In this document: positions 17,951 through 25,758 of the stretch, one piece after another
Layout of the letters: each line of letters begins with the position of its first letter
How positions within the stretch are numbered: the stretch's first letter is position 1
DNA from: Lachnospiraceae bacterium
GTDB lineage: Bacteria > Bacillota > Clostridia > Lachnospirales > Lachnospiraceae
Direction of reading: 5' to 3'
Length of the DNA: 64,000 bases
NCBI GenBank assembly: GCA_017397645.1
Contig: JAFQIE010000018.1
Coordinates: 23,488-87,487 of the forward strand
Translations under genes and position numbers: made by a program
The notes under the pieces: model-generated
The model's database searches: none
The model's input: only the letters and a program-made list of their open reading frames with translations
Told to the model about the DNA's origin: nothing

Positions 17951-18115
17951 ACTAATCTTTGGTTGATGGGTTCGACTGGTTGCTTACTACTCTACATATT
18001 CGTAAGGATATGCTTCATAAACGGTTAACTAAAGTTCATTAGCACCTCACAACCACAATCCCATTAATCTATATTATAGACACATTCATACGAATGTCAA
18101 TACATATTGATTGAT
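17951..18115. other. noncoding stretch after DUF3800 gene
   Basis: The rest of the 425-base gap between the DUF3800 and capsule genes. I find no convincing open frame, tRNA or repeat in it. A GGGTTCGAC string near 17968 recalls a T-loop but has no cloverleaf around it. Confidence 0.4.
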
Positions 18116-18898
18116 TTATGATAAAATTTTTAGACCATACTTATATTTCCCTTCCATTACACTGCCGTCATATAGTTTATCTCTTATACTTTTTGAAAAA
18201 TCCCTGTTTTTCGGCTTCATCATGGCCACATATCTACCCAATGTGTTCGGAACAAAATCTGCAAGTTGCAATCCTGCAATATTATTCTTTTTCATTAAAA
18301 AGCATATTTCTTTCAAATGCTCCTGTATTGTTTTCGGCGCATAATATAGTGTACCTAACGCTTTCAATTCGTAGAGTCTTTGTTGAATCTTCATATTCTG
18401 TTCTGGCTGCATCGCTTCATAGCAAATATCTCCAATAGCATTATTTTTAATTAAAAACTGACAATAATTCTCAACCAGCAGTTGGATTGCTATTGTAAGC
18501 TGATTATTCATATTTACCTCTCCATAACGAGAATATAAGGCACCTTTGTCTATGCATACTCCAATTGTTATCATATTCGAGTTTTTAAACAATTTCGAAA
18601 GTTCATTATATAGCATAGTAACCGTATGCTTACTTTGAAACACCTGATAATGTGCCGGCAATTTATTCATCCATTTCGAATTCATTCGATTACTCGCAAA
18701 ACCCACATCTTTCTCATGTAATATGTATTGCTCACATCCCGCAGATTTATTCCACACTAATTGTTTAATTTCATTTAATCCATTTTCCACCACGGAATAA
18801 TCGTTGTTTTTTATAATAACTCCGCTCATAACAAAAAACCTATTTCCAGAGTCATTAAATGTTTCACTTTCGTCCATATATAGCGTATAATCTGCCAT
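18116..18898 (-). CDS. DUF3800 domain protein
   Basis: A 260-residue protein starting MADYTLYMDESETFND; the YxDES motif at residues 7-11 followed by a beta strand and a later acidic residue are typical of DUF3800, a family with a predicted RNase H-like fold. Function is not established; the family is common in prophages, mobile islands and near defence genes. The ATG at 18898 has AAGGGG five bases upstream. It lies 133 bases downstream of the small-protein pair, the gap being filled by a repeated element (18936-18991), so it may be the last gene of the Panacea module or an independent neighbour. Confidence 0.82.
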   Translation of the reverse strand: MADYTLYMDESETFNDSGNRFFVMSGVIIKNNDYSVVENGLNEIKQLVWNKSAGCEQYILHEKDVGFASNRMNSKWMNKLPAHYQVFQSKHTVTMLYNELSKLFKNSNMITIGVCIDKGALYSRYGEVNMNNQLTIAIQLLVENYCQFLIKNNAIGDICYEAMQPEQNMKIQQRLYELKALGTLYYAPKTIQEHLKEICFLMKKNNIAGLQLADFVPNTLGRYVAMMKPKNRDFSKSIRDKLYDGSVMEGKYKYGLKILS

Positions 18899-18935
18899 AC
18901 TAACCCCTTCTTTCCACTAAATATACAATTTTCTT

Positions 18936-18991
18936 TTTTGGGTTTTCGCGTTATGGGAACATTAACAAAGAATAAAAGAGCCAAAAGAAAG
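18936..18991. repeat. repeated structured element, copy A
   Basis: About 56 bases that are nearly identical to 20868-20924 in the same orientation; only a handful of positions differ across the alignment. Both copies contain outer arms TTTTGG and CCAAAA in inverted order and an inner GTTA/TAAC dyad. Copy A lies between the second small protein gene and the DUF3800 gene. The two copies bracket the Panacea gene and the two small genes. Confidence 0.75.
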
Positions 18992-19031
18992 TTTCGTTTT
19001 AAAAAATTGCACATTTTTAATTTGTTTATCA

Positions 19032-19307
19032 CTATTGGTTTATTAATCCTTGAATCTGCTCTGGTGAAAAATCGAAATACTCAACAATTTCCTCAGAGGT
19101 TAACTTACCATCCGCCAAAAGTCTCTTGATACTGTCTTTAATACAACGCTTCATTAATATTTTGGCGCCTATCTTAACTCGTTCATTTACCATCGTCTCC
19201 ATCGCCGGAATATACTCTTCCATAATTTTATCCGGCAATAAGTCTACCGCCATAAAAGGCGCCATTTCCAATCCCCATTTATATGCCAATTCTTCAAATT
19301 TACTCAT
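19032..19307 (-). CDS. small helical protein, Panacea module
   Basis: A 91-residue protein beginning MSKFEELAYKWGLEMAP, predicted all-helical, without a signal peptide or membrane segment. GGAGG sits 8 bases ahead of the ATG. The C-terminal part LLADGKLTSEEIVEYFDFSPEQI resembles the helical tail seen in Rpn/YhgA nuclease-type proteins (pattern L..G.s.eeI......s.eqI), but the nuclease domain is absent. Its N-terminus is related to that of the upstream small protein. It begins 3 bases after that gene's stop. Function unknown; a toxin, antitoxin or regulator role is possible. Confidence 0.7.
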   Translation of the reverse strand: MSKFEELAYKWGLEMAPFMAVDLLPDKIMEEYIPAMETMVNERVKIGAKILMKRCIKDSIKRLLADGKLTSEEIVEYFDFSPEQIQGLINQ

Positions 19308-19310
19308 ATT

Positions 19311-19577
19311 TTAATCCTCCGGTCTCGTATCGTATTTATATGCAATTCTTTCTATATTCTTCCCCCTCAACTCAGCTTGCTGTATCAATTGATTCCCTTT
19401 CTCAAGTAAGTTGTTTAATCCAACAGCAAGTTCCTCGGGGGTCATGTTTTCCTGTTCAAAAAGGTTTTCCTGCCATTCTTCCAGCACCTTTTTAATCGTG
19501 TACTGAACTAACTTCTTTATCGTTTTTGGTAATGCTTCCGCACACCATTCTGCCGCAAGTTTTTCGTAATCTTCCAT
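19311..19577 (-). CDS. small helical protein, Panacea module
   Basis: An 88-residue protein beginning MEDYEKLAAEWCAEALP. It shares the N-terminal pattern (F/Y)E(E/K)LA..W..E..P with the next gene, so the two look like diverged duplicates or parts of one family. It is rich in Glu, Leu and Lys and predicted helical, cytosolic. AGGGGG lies upstream of the ATG at 19577, which follows the Panacea gene stop by 5 bases. I do not recognise a named family. Tight linkage implies joint expression and perhaps a complex with the Panacea protein. Confidence 0.7.
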   Translation of the reverse strand: MEDYEKLAAEWCAEALPKTIKKLVQYTIKKVLEEWQENLFEQENMTPEELAVGLNNLLEKGNQLIQQAELRGKNIERIAYKYDTRPED

Positions 19578-19582
19578 TATAC

Positions 19583-20632
19583 TTATGCCCCCTTCTCTCT
19601 TTCATTTGAAATCGTATGCAGATTCTTAGCATACTCAAAAGAAATTTCTTGTCCTAAAGGTGTTATTCTGTACGCTTCTTCTTCGTGCATTCTATCCACA
19701 ATTTGTTTTTTTGACATTCTGCCAAAATTATCTATAATAATATCCAATATAGAAATATCGTCTTTGGTAAGATGTTCATAAACAGGCGCTTCGTCTAAGT
19801 AAAAAAAATATGTACTTCCCTCCCCCTCGTCAATTTCGTCACAGGGCACCCCATCAAGATTAATGATCGAATGATGTCCTATCGGTAAAGCACCCATAGA
19901 CATAGCAAGATACACTAAGCCGGTAATGGCCGTTCCTCTCATTTTATAAGACAAGGCATCCGCATACCATAGTAAGTTCATTAGTTTCACCTTGTATAAC
20001 CTGGTAACCCGGGATAAAGTTGAAAAGTATCGGATTATGTCTATCACCTTATCCAGTGACAAGCACACATTGCCGTTTAAAGCAGAGATATCTTTATATT
20101 TGATATACTCAGCTTCTATCGCTTTTCTCAAATATACATCTCTCTTACTTTCGTATAGAAGTTTCGCATATTTCAAATATCGCTGGTATGCACGTTCAGC
20201 CAGATTTTTCTTTGATTCAGTCAATAAGGAGAGATACCATTCTGTATCATCCTGTATCTTCTTCAATATTGCATCATGCGCTCTATCCTGTACTTGGTGA
20301 CTTTCATATCTGGTTATCGTCTTTTCTCCCCAGCCAAGCAGAATGCATAGGTCTCTCTGCGAAATATCATACGCCACACGAACATTTGATATTTCATCAG
20401 ATGTAAGCAACCCTTCTGCTTTTCGATACGCGTCTTTAAGGCTAATGTCATTGTATTGTAACTGGTTCTCATCAGTGTACAATTCATTCGTATTGCAGCA
20501 ATAGAAATATTGCGCTTCATACTCTACTTTTCTTTTTTTGAAAGAAGTACACTCTATGACAGATACAACGTCCACTTGGTGTTCTTCCATACAGCATGTA
20601 CAAAGACGCATTTCACTCCTAATAACATTCAT
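19583..20632 (-). CDS. MqsA-type zinc finger/HTH protein with Panacea (SocA-like) domain
   Basis: A 349-residue protein in three parts. Residues 10-50 hold a cysteine cluster (CTCC at 11-14, YCC at 44-46) like the MqsA/YgiT zinc-binding domain. Residues 77-112 are a helix-turn-helix (ISQRDLCILLGWGEKTITRYES). Residues 193-330 match the Panacea/SocA/DUF4065 domain (VKLMNLLWYADALSYKMRGTAITGL). Panacea proteins are antitoxins that neutralise diverse toxins, and MqsA-like domains autoregulate. So this is probably an antitoxin and repressor of its own operon, with a palindrome on the promoter. The toxin would be one of the following genes. ATG at 20632 has AAGGAG upstream. Confidence 0.85.
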   Translation of the reverse strand: MNVIRSEMRLCTCCMEEHQVDVVSVIECTSFKKRKVEYEAQYFYCCNTNELYTDENQLQYNDISLKDAYRKAEGLLTSDEISNVRVAYDISQRDLCILLGWGEKTITRYESHQVQDRAHDAILKKIQDDTEWYLSLLTESKKNLAERAYQRYLKYAKLLYESKRDVYLRKAIEAEYIKYKDISALNGNVCLSLDKVIDIIRYFSTLSRVTRLYKVKLMNLLWYADALSYKMRGTAITGLVYLAMSMGALPIGHHSIINLDGVPCDEIDEGEGSTYFFYLDEAPVYEHLTKDDISILDIIIDNFGRMSKKQIVDRMHEEEAYRITPLGQEISFEYAKNLHTISNEREKGA

Positions 20633-20693
20633 GTTAGTAGCTCCTTCTAACTAGAAAGCTAAATGCAACTTCATTATCATATACCGTTAACTA

Positions 20694-20741
20694 GGTATCA
20701 TTTGATACCATAATACTATTATATTATAATTTCCATGTCAA
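20694..20741 (-). promoter_or_regulatory. promoter and palindromic operator of the Panacea module
   Basis: On the minus strand TTGACA (20736-20741) and TAGTAT (20713-20718) are exactly 17 bases apart. Just downstream, across the expected start point, lies a perfect palindrome GGTATCA-TT-TGATACC (20694-20709). A repressor bound there would block initiation, which fits autoregulation by the HTH-bearing first gene. Confidence 0.65.
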
Positions 20742-20760
20742 GTACCGTTTTTTTTATACT

Positions 20761-20827
20761 TGAAGACACAATTTGTGACTTCAAAACTTTTTCAGCTTCG
20801 TTTAAAGTCGGATTTTTCGACTTTAAA
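20761..20827. repeat. two consecutive palindromic hairpins
   Basis: A 23-base imperfect palindrome with TGAAG/CTTCA ends (20761-20783) is followed by a perfect 10-bp stem TTTAAAGTCG/CGACTTTAAA with a 7-base loop (20801-20827). They lie upstream of the Panacea promoter in a 356-base noncoding gap. Purpose unknown. Confidence 0.55.
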
Positions 20828-20867
20828 AATTCGTCTGGTGCTTCACCTCATACCCTTAGATTTCTAC

Positions 20868-20924
20868 TTTTGGATTTTCGCGTTAAGAGAACCTTAACAA
20901 TGAATAAAAGAACCAAAAGAAAAG
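20868..20924. repeat. repeated structured element, copy B
   Basis: Second copy of the 56-base element at 18936-18991. On the minus strand it reads CTTTTGG, then a perfect GTTAAG/CTTAAC hairpin, then CCAAAAG. Both copies keep the outer arms. It abuts the terminator of the TIGR04086 gene. Together the copies flank the Panacea gene and the two small genes like an insertion boundary. Confidence 0.75.
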
Positions 20925-20948
20925 GTGTACATTTGAACTGTACACCTT
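20917..20948 (-). terminator. Rho-independent terminator after TIGR04086 gene
   Basis: A perfect 10-bp stem AAGGTGTACA/TGTACACCTT (20922-20931 and 20939-20948) with a 7-base loop is followed on the minus strand by TTTTCTTTT. It lies 40 bases after the stop of the TIGR04086 gene. Confidence 0.75.
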
Positions 20949-20988
20949 GATGCTAACACTATATATCCTTTATCGTCAAGAGCAAATT

Positions 20989-21372
20989 CTACTGCCCCTT
21001 ACTGAACATCCCGCCCAGCATTCCGCCTGCCGCACATAATACGAAGGTGGTCAAAAAGAATTTGGATCCTTCCTCATGTCCGCCAACGAAGGCAGAAACT
21101 ATCGCTAGCAGTGCATAATACAGGCATCCTGCCAACAAGCCCCATAGGAACTTGCGTTTTTCCATCTTGCTGCCCGCCATCCAGCCACCAAAAGCGGTCA
21201 CCAGTAAATAGATTAAGATAACAGAAATGGAAACCGCTTTCTCTCCCCAGCCAAACTGATACAGCAAAAAAGCGAGGATGAGCAAAAGCACTCCGGTCAA
21301 AATACTGCAATACAGTAATAATTTAGCAAAAAACACAATACCAGCCTTGTTTTTATTGAAAACATTATTCAT
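20989..21372 (-). CDS. TIGR04086 family membrane protein
   Basis: A 127-residue protein starting MNNVFNKNKAGIVFFAKLL with four hydrophobic segments (about residues 10-35, 40-62, 75-95, 100-122). The GGWMAGSKMEKRKFLWGLLAG loop is characteristic of the clostridial TIGR04086 membrane family, whose function is not known. I chose the ATG at 21372 with AAGGT upstream; a longer frame runs to 21432 but adds a charged, non-matching extension. It is 84 bases downstream of the Na/Pi cotransporter gene and ends at a strong terminator. Confidence 0.78.
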   Translation of the reverse strand: MNNVFNKNKAGIVFFAKLLLYCSILTGVLLLILAFLLYQFGWGEKAVSISVILIYLLVTAFGGWMAGSKMEKRKFLWGLLAGCLYYALLAIVSAFVGGHEEGSKFFLTTFVLCAAGGMLGGMFSKGQ

Positions 21373-21456
21373 AGGATTTACCTTAAAACATCTTTGTGTA
21401 ATCCTATGCTTGATTCCGAAAAAAATGAACAAGATTTCAAAAGGAATCTGCCCCTA

Positions 21457-23229
21457 TCAAGGCATTTGGTATTTTTCCTTGTACTTCATCACGTTGTTCC
21501 TAAATTCCGTGTTGTTTTCCTGCTTCAAATACTCCAAATAGTGATGGGCATCAAACTCATTGCCACGCATTTGCTGAAGTACTGCAATAGCTACGTTGGA
21601 ACAATGGTCGGACACGCGTTCCAGATTGGTGCTGATGTCAGATAGTACGAATCCCAATTCAATGGTGCAATTGCCCTGTTTCAAACGGCTGATATGACGG
21701 GCCTTCACTTCCAGATTAAGTGCATCCACCACTTCCTCCAGCGGTTCTACCAAAGAAGCAAGGGCAGTGTCATTCTCACAAAAGCTTTGAACGGTCAAAT
21801 CCAAGCTCTCTCGTACCGCACCCACATAGACTTCAACTTCTTTCATGGCACCCTCTGAAAAAGCGATTTGTTTCTCATACATTTCACGGGCCGCTTCCAT
21901 GAGATTGCGGGCATGATCGGAAATTCTCTCAAAGTCTCCGATACAATGAAGCACAGTTGTCATCAAATGGCTGTCCGCATTGGTCATGTCGCCGGGATTC
22001 AGTTTTACCAGGTAATTACCTATCTGGTCCTCATACTTATCGATAATGCCTTCCAGTTCTGTGACGCGTTCCGCTTTTGCACTATCATATCCATGCATCA
22101 GTTCAACCGCCATATCAAAGGTATCCCTGGTCAGCCGAGCCATGGCCATGGCTGCCGCCTTACTGCGGTCAATTGCCAAAGAAGGCATTTCCATAAATCG
22201 GGGCTCCAAATACTGCAGTGGAGCCATTGCTTCGTCTGTACTCTCCTGCTCCTGATCCTCACGCACACTGATGGTTGCCAGTTTCACCAAACCTTTAGAA
22301 AAAGGTAACAATACAAGTGTCGCCACTATATTGAAAATACTGTGAACGGTTGCGATTCCAAAGGGCGTTGCCGCCTGTTCCATAAACGCAAAAGGTCGGA
22401 CAGCATGAATCACATAGAAGGCGATCATAAACAGGAATGTGCCAATCAAGTTGAAATACAAGTGAATCAAGGAGGCTCTCTTTGCATTTTTGCTGGCTCC
22501 CACACTGGAAATCATAGCTGTCACGCAGGTACCGATGTTTTGACCCATGATAATGGGCAACGCCGTGTTATACCCCACTGCTCCGGTAAGACACAATGCC
22601 TGCAGAATACCTACGGAGGCAGAGGAGGACTGAATCACTGCGGTTAGAATAATACCTGCTAAGAGGCCTAACAGGGGATTGGAAAATTTAACCAATATAT
22701 TAGTGAATTCCGGCACATCCCGCAAGGGCTTCACTGCATTACTCATAGTATCCATACCATTCATCAGAATGGTAAATCCAATCAGAATCATCGCTGTATT
22801 CTTCAGTTTATCCCTTTTGGAAAACATAATAATAGCCACGCCTACAATGGCCAGAATAGGGCCAAAGGAGGATGGCTTACATAATTTCAAAAACAGAGAA
22901 GTGTCCTCGATTCCGGCAAGGCCCAAAATCCAGGATGTCACTGTAGTACCTATATTGGCACCCATGATAATACCAACTGCCTGTTGCAGTTTCATGATGC
23001 CGGAGTTTACAAAACCAACTACCATAACTGTGGTTGCGGAGGAGGATTGAATGACCGCCGTCACCCCCATACCAACCAGCACTGCTTTGAGTGGCGTGTT
23101 GGTAAGTTTTTCCAAAAACTGTTCCAGTTTGCCGCCGGACATTTTTGCCAGGCCATCACCAAGCAAATGCATACCAAACAAAAACAATGCTAAACCACTA
23201 ATTGCATTCAGTACATCAAAAATCGTCAT
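21457..23229 (-). CDS. Na/Pi cotransporter family protein (NptA-like, PhoU-like tail)
   Basis: A 590-residue protein. The first 320 residues form a polytopic membrane domain with the duplicated QSSSA motif (VIQSSSATTVMVVGF near residue 60, VIQSSSASVGILQAL near residue 200) that defines the NptA/SLC34 phosphate transporters. The remaining 240 residues are a soluble helical PhoU-like domain, probably regulatory. It would import phosphate with sodium, or as reported for relatives act in phosphate homeostasis. AAAGG precedes the ATG at 23229. It is the usual length for the bacterial two-domain form. Confidence 0.93.
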   Translation of the reverse strand: MTIFDVLNAISGLALFLFGMHLLGDGLAKMSGGKLEQFLEKLTNTPLKAVLVGMGVTAVIQSSSATTVMVVGFVNSGIMKLQQAVGIIMGANIGTTVTSWILGLAGIEDTSLFLKLCKPSSFGPILAIVGVAIIMFSKRDKLKNTAMILIGFTILMNGMDTMSNAVKPLRDVPEFTNILVKFSNPLLGLLAGIILTAVIQSSSASVGILQALCLTGAVGYNTALPIIMGQNIGTCVTAMISSVGASKNAKRASLIHLYFNLIGTFLFMIAFYVIHAVRPFAFMEQAATPFGIATVHSIFNIVATLVLLPFSKGLVKLATISVREDQEQESTDEAMAPLQYLEPRFMEMPSLAIDRSKAAAMAMARLTRDTFDMAVELMHGYDSAKAERVTELEGIIDKYEDQIGNYLVKLNPGDMTNADSHLMTTVLHCIGDFERISDHARNLMEAAREMYEKQIAFSEGAMKEVEVYVGAVRESLDLTVQSFCENDTALASLVEPLEEVVDALNLEVKARHISRLKQGNCTIELGFVLSDISTNLERVSDHCSNVAIAVLQQMRGNEFDAHHYLEYLKQENNTEFRNNVMKYKEKYQMP

Positions 23230-23409
23230 CTTTTTTACCTTTAGTCCCGGTTACTTCTTCCTAAGTCACCTTCTTCCACGGACTACCTTTCTTATTTTCT
23301 TTATATTTCCATTTTGGATTGTATCATACCTCTTTGCATTTTTCTATCGTTTTTTTCTACTAAATTTATACTATAAGTTTTATCATTCTTGTACTATATT
23401 TGCCATTTC

Positions 23410-23934
23410 TTATATGGAATCCAAAATCCCCTGTGCAATCGCTATCGCAATATTGTTAAATTGCGCATCAAACAGGCGGTTATCCGCATCTGTATTGATA
23501 AATCCCACTTCCACCAGTGCCGCCGGCATGTAAGTGTCGTTGAGCACCGACAGGTTTTTCCTCTCGTTTACTCCCTGGTTTTGAAATCCAACCGCCTCTA
23601 GTCTTTCGTTGATGTTGGCTGCCAAATCCCCCGCTTTGGAATTTCGGTTGAACACCAATGTTTCAATGCCGGTATATTGATTGGGGTAAGGGCTGGAATT
23701 GCGGTGCAGGGAAACAAAATAATCTGCCCCTGCAGCATTGGCCTCCATTGCCTTCTGATACGGCGTTTCATAGATATCCTCGGTGCGTGTATATACCACG
23801 TCCACTCCGCTGTTTTCTAATATTTCTCCCACTTCCAACGCGAGACGAAGTACATCATCCTTTTCCCTGCGACCGTTATAGATTGCGCCGGGATTCACGC
23901 CACCATGTCCTGCGTCTATTACTACTTTTGCCAT
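23410..23934 (-). CDS. N-acetylmuramoyl-L-alanine amidase (amidase_3)
   Basis: A 174-residue zinc amidase starting MAKVVIDAGHGGVNPG. Zinc ligands are His10, Glu24 and His77, and Glu142 in LVEVGFINT is the catalytic acid. It cleaves the bond between muramic acid and the stem peptide. The ATG at 23934 is preceded by AGGT; the frame continues to 24033 but that extension gives no signal peptide. The lack of any export signal or cell-wall domain is odd for an enzyme of the wall. It may be released by lysis, act inside the forespore or mother cell, or be secreted by another route. Confidence 0.88.
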   Translation of the reverse strand: MAKVVIDAGHGGVNPGAIYNGRREKDDVLRLALEVGEILENSGVDVVYTRTEDIYETPYQKAMEANAAGADYFVSLHRNSSPYPNQYTGIETLVFNRNSKAGDLAANINERLEAVGFQNQGVNERKNLSVLNDTYMPAALVEVGFINTDADNRLFDAQFNNIAIAIAQGILDSI

Positions 23935-23971
23935 AATGATTACCTGTAACCGTTTTTCTAGTATTATATGC

Positions 23972-24003
23972 AAAAAAAGAGAGGATGGTTTCTCCTCTCT
24001 TTT
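23972..24003 (-). terminator. Rho-independent terminator after ABC exporter genes
   Basis: A perfect 11-bp stem (23975-23985 with 23993-24003) with a T run on each side, so it can act in both directions. It sits 31 bases after the stop of the ABC transporter gene at 24034. Confidence 0.8.
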
Positions 24004-24033
24004 GTAACTACTCGTATTCGTTTTCAAATACAT

Positions 24034-25758
24034 TTAAAACTGTGCTTCATACAATTCCCTATAGAATCCACCCCGAGCAAGCAGTGTTTCATGATTGCCC
24101 TGTTCAATGATATTGCCATCTTTCATCACCAATATGATATCCGCTTCACGAATGGTAGAAAGTCTGTGAGCCACGATGAAACTGGTTCTTCCCTCCATCA
24201 TTTTGGCAAAAGCTCTTTGGATTCTCATCTCGGTTCTGGTATCAATGGAGGAGGTAGCCTCATCTAATATCAACATAGGCGGCAACGCCAGCATCACTCT
24301 GGCAATACATAAGAGCTGCTTCTGTCCTTGGGAAAGATTGCCTCCGTTTTCTGTAATCAGGGTATGATATCCTTCCGGCAAACGTTTGATAAAACTGTGT
24401 GCGTGGGCTTCCTTCGCGGCCTGCATGACTTCGTCGTCAGTAGCATCCGGCTTACCGATACGGATATTGTCCAGGATGGTACCTTCTTTTAACCAGGTCT
24501 CCTGCAATACCATACCAAAGTTTTCCCGCAAGGATTCTCTGGTCAGATGTCGGATATCCGTGCCATCGATAGTGATACTGCCTCCATCCACGTCATAGAA
24601 ACGCATCAGCAGGTTAATCAGTGTCGTCTTGCCGCATCCGGTGGGGCCTACAATAGCCACTCTCTGTCCCGGTTTGACATGAAGAGAAACATTTTGAATC
24701 AGCCTCTTATTCGGGTCATAGGAAAAGGAGACATCACGAAATACCACTTCTCCCCGAACCTCTTCCAACACAACCGCGTCCACGTCATCCGGTGTCACAG
24801 GTTCTTCGTCAATCAAGGCAAAGATTCGTCCTGCGCAAACCAATGCATTCTGCAATTCCGTAATCACACCTGATATTTCGTTAAAAGGCTTTGTGTATTG
24901 GTTCGCATAGCTTAGGAAACAGGACAATCTACCTACGGAAATGCCGCCCTTGATGGCAAGCAATGCTCCAAACACGCCTACACCTGCATAGACCAGACTG
25001 TTGACAAAGCGTGTGGATGGATTGGTCAGGGAAGAAAAGAAAATCGCCCTTAGGGAACTTTTTTCTAATCTATCGTTGATGTCCGCAAATTTGTCTATCA
25101 TATTTTCTTCCTGGGAAAATACTTTGACCACCTTCTGGTTACCCACCACCTCTTCTATCAAAGAGGTTTGCTCTGCTCGGGTTTCTGACTGGACCTTAAA
25201 CATGGCATAAGTCTTCGTAGAAATAAACCTTGCCACCACAAAAGACAAGGGTGTGATACATACCACCACTAGCGCAATGGGTACATTGGTCACCAACATA
25301 AATATCAAAGTACCGAGAATGGTAAGCACTCCGGTAAAGAACTGTGTGAATCCCATCAGTAATCCATCCGCAAAGGTATCCACATCTGCTACCACTCTGC
25401 CGACCATATCTCCTATAGGTTTTTGATCCAAGTATTTTAGTGGCAATTTTTGTATCCTACGGAAGGCTTCTTCCCGGATGTCTTTTACCACGTGATATGT
25501 GATGTGATTATTGCAGGTATTCATCAGCCACTGGGCTGCTCCTGCTACCACAATACACACTCCCATTTTGAATAATATATCGCGGATTGCCATAAAATCC
25601 ACCTGCCCTTTGGCAAGGATGTGGTCAATGGCATCTCCGGTTAAGATGGGCACATAAAGGGTCAATACTACACTCACGGTAGCTAGTCCTATGGATACAC
25701 CCACCCAAAACCAATATTTTTTAATATATTTCATTACCTTTTTCAGGGTTTGCATCAT
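24034..25758 (-). CDS. ABC exporter, permease-ATPase half (canonical site)
   Basis: A 574-residue half-transporter: six membrane helices in residues 1-310, then an ATPase with Walker A GPTGCGKTT near residue 367, the signature LSQGQKQ near 467 and Walker B LILDEATSS with the catalytic Glu. It overlaps its partner gene by four bases (ATGA, 25755-25758). With the partner it forms a heterodimeric exporter of the LmrCD/TM287-288 type, exporting drugs, lipids or peptides. Here the signature has Q in place of the second G. The exported compound is unknown. Confidence 0.93.
   Translation of the reverse strand: MMQTLKKVMKYIKKYWFWVGVSIGLATVSVVLTLYVPILTGDAIDHILAKGQVDFMAIRDILFKMGVCIVVAGAAQWLMNTCNNHITYHVVKDIREEAFRRIQKLPLKYLDQKPIGDMVGRVVADVDTFADGLLMGFTQFFTGVLTILGTLIFMLVTNVPIALVVVCITPLSFVVARFISTKTYAMFKVQSETRAEQTSLIEEVVGNQKVVKVFSQEENMIDKFADINDRLEKSSLRAIFFSSLTNPSTRFVNSLVYAGVGVFGALLAIKGGISVGRLSCFLSYANQYTKPFNEISGVITELQNALVCAGRIFALIDEEPVTPDDVDAVVLEEVRGEVVFRDVSFSYDPNKRLIQNVSLHVKPGQRVAIVGPTGCGKTTLINLLMRFYDVDGGSITIDGTDIRHLTRESLRENFGMVLQETWLKEGTILDNIRIGKPDATDDEVMQAAKEAHAHSFIKRLPEGYHTLITENGGNLSQGQKQLLCIARVMLALPPMLILDEATSSIDTRTEMRIQRAFAKMMEGRTSFIVAHRLSTIREADIILVMKDGNIIEQGNHETLLARGGFYRELYEAQF

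Noticed and set aside
17951-18020. possible tRNA because of a GGGTTCGAC string
   Set aside because: No acceptor stem or anticodon arm can be folded around it.
20735-20950. 71-residue plus-strand frame containing FRVKRTLTMNKRTKRKG
   Set aside because: The peptide is echoed at 18938-18990 only because the DNA repeat is shared; the repeat's base differences do not favour synonymous sites and no ribosome binding site is present.
22342-23050. plus-strand frames of 101 and 123 residues
   Set aside because: They are antisense to the conserved QSSSA-motif region of the Na/Pi cotransporter.
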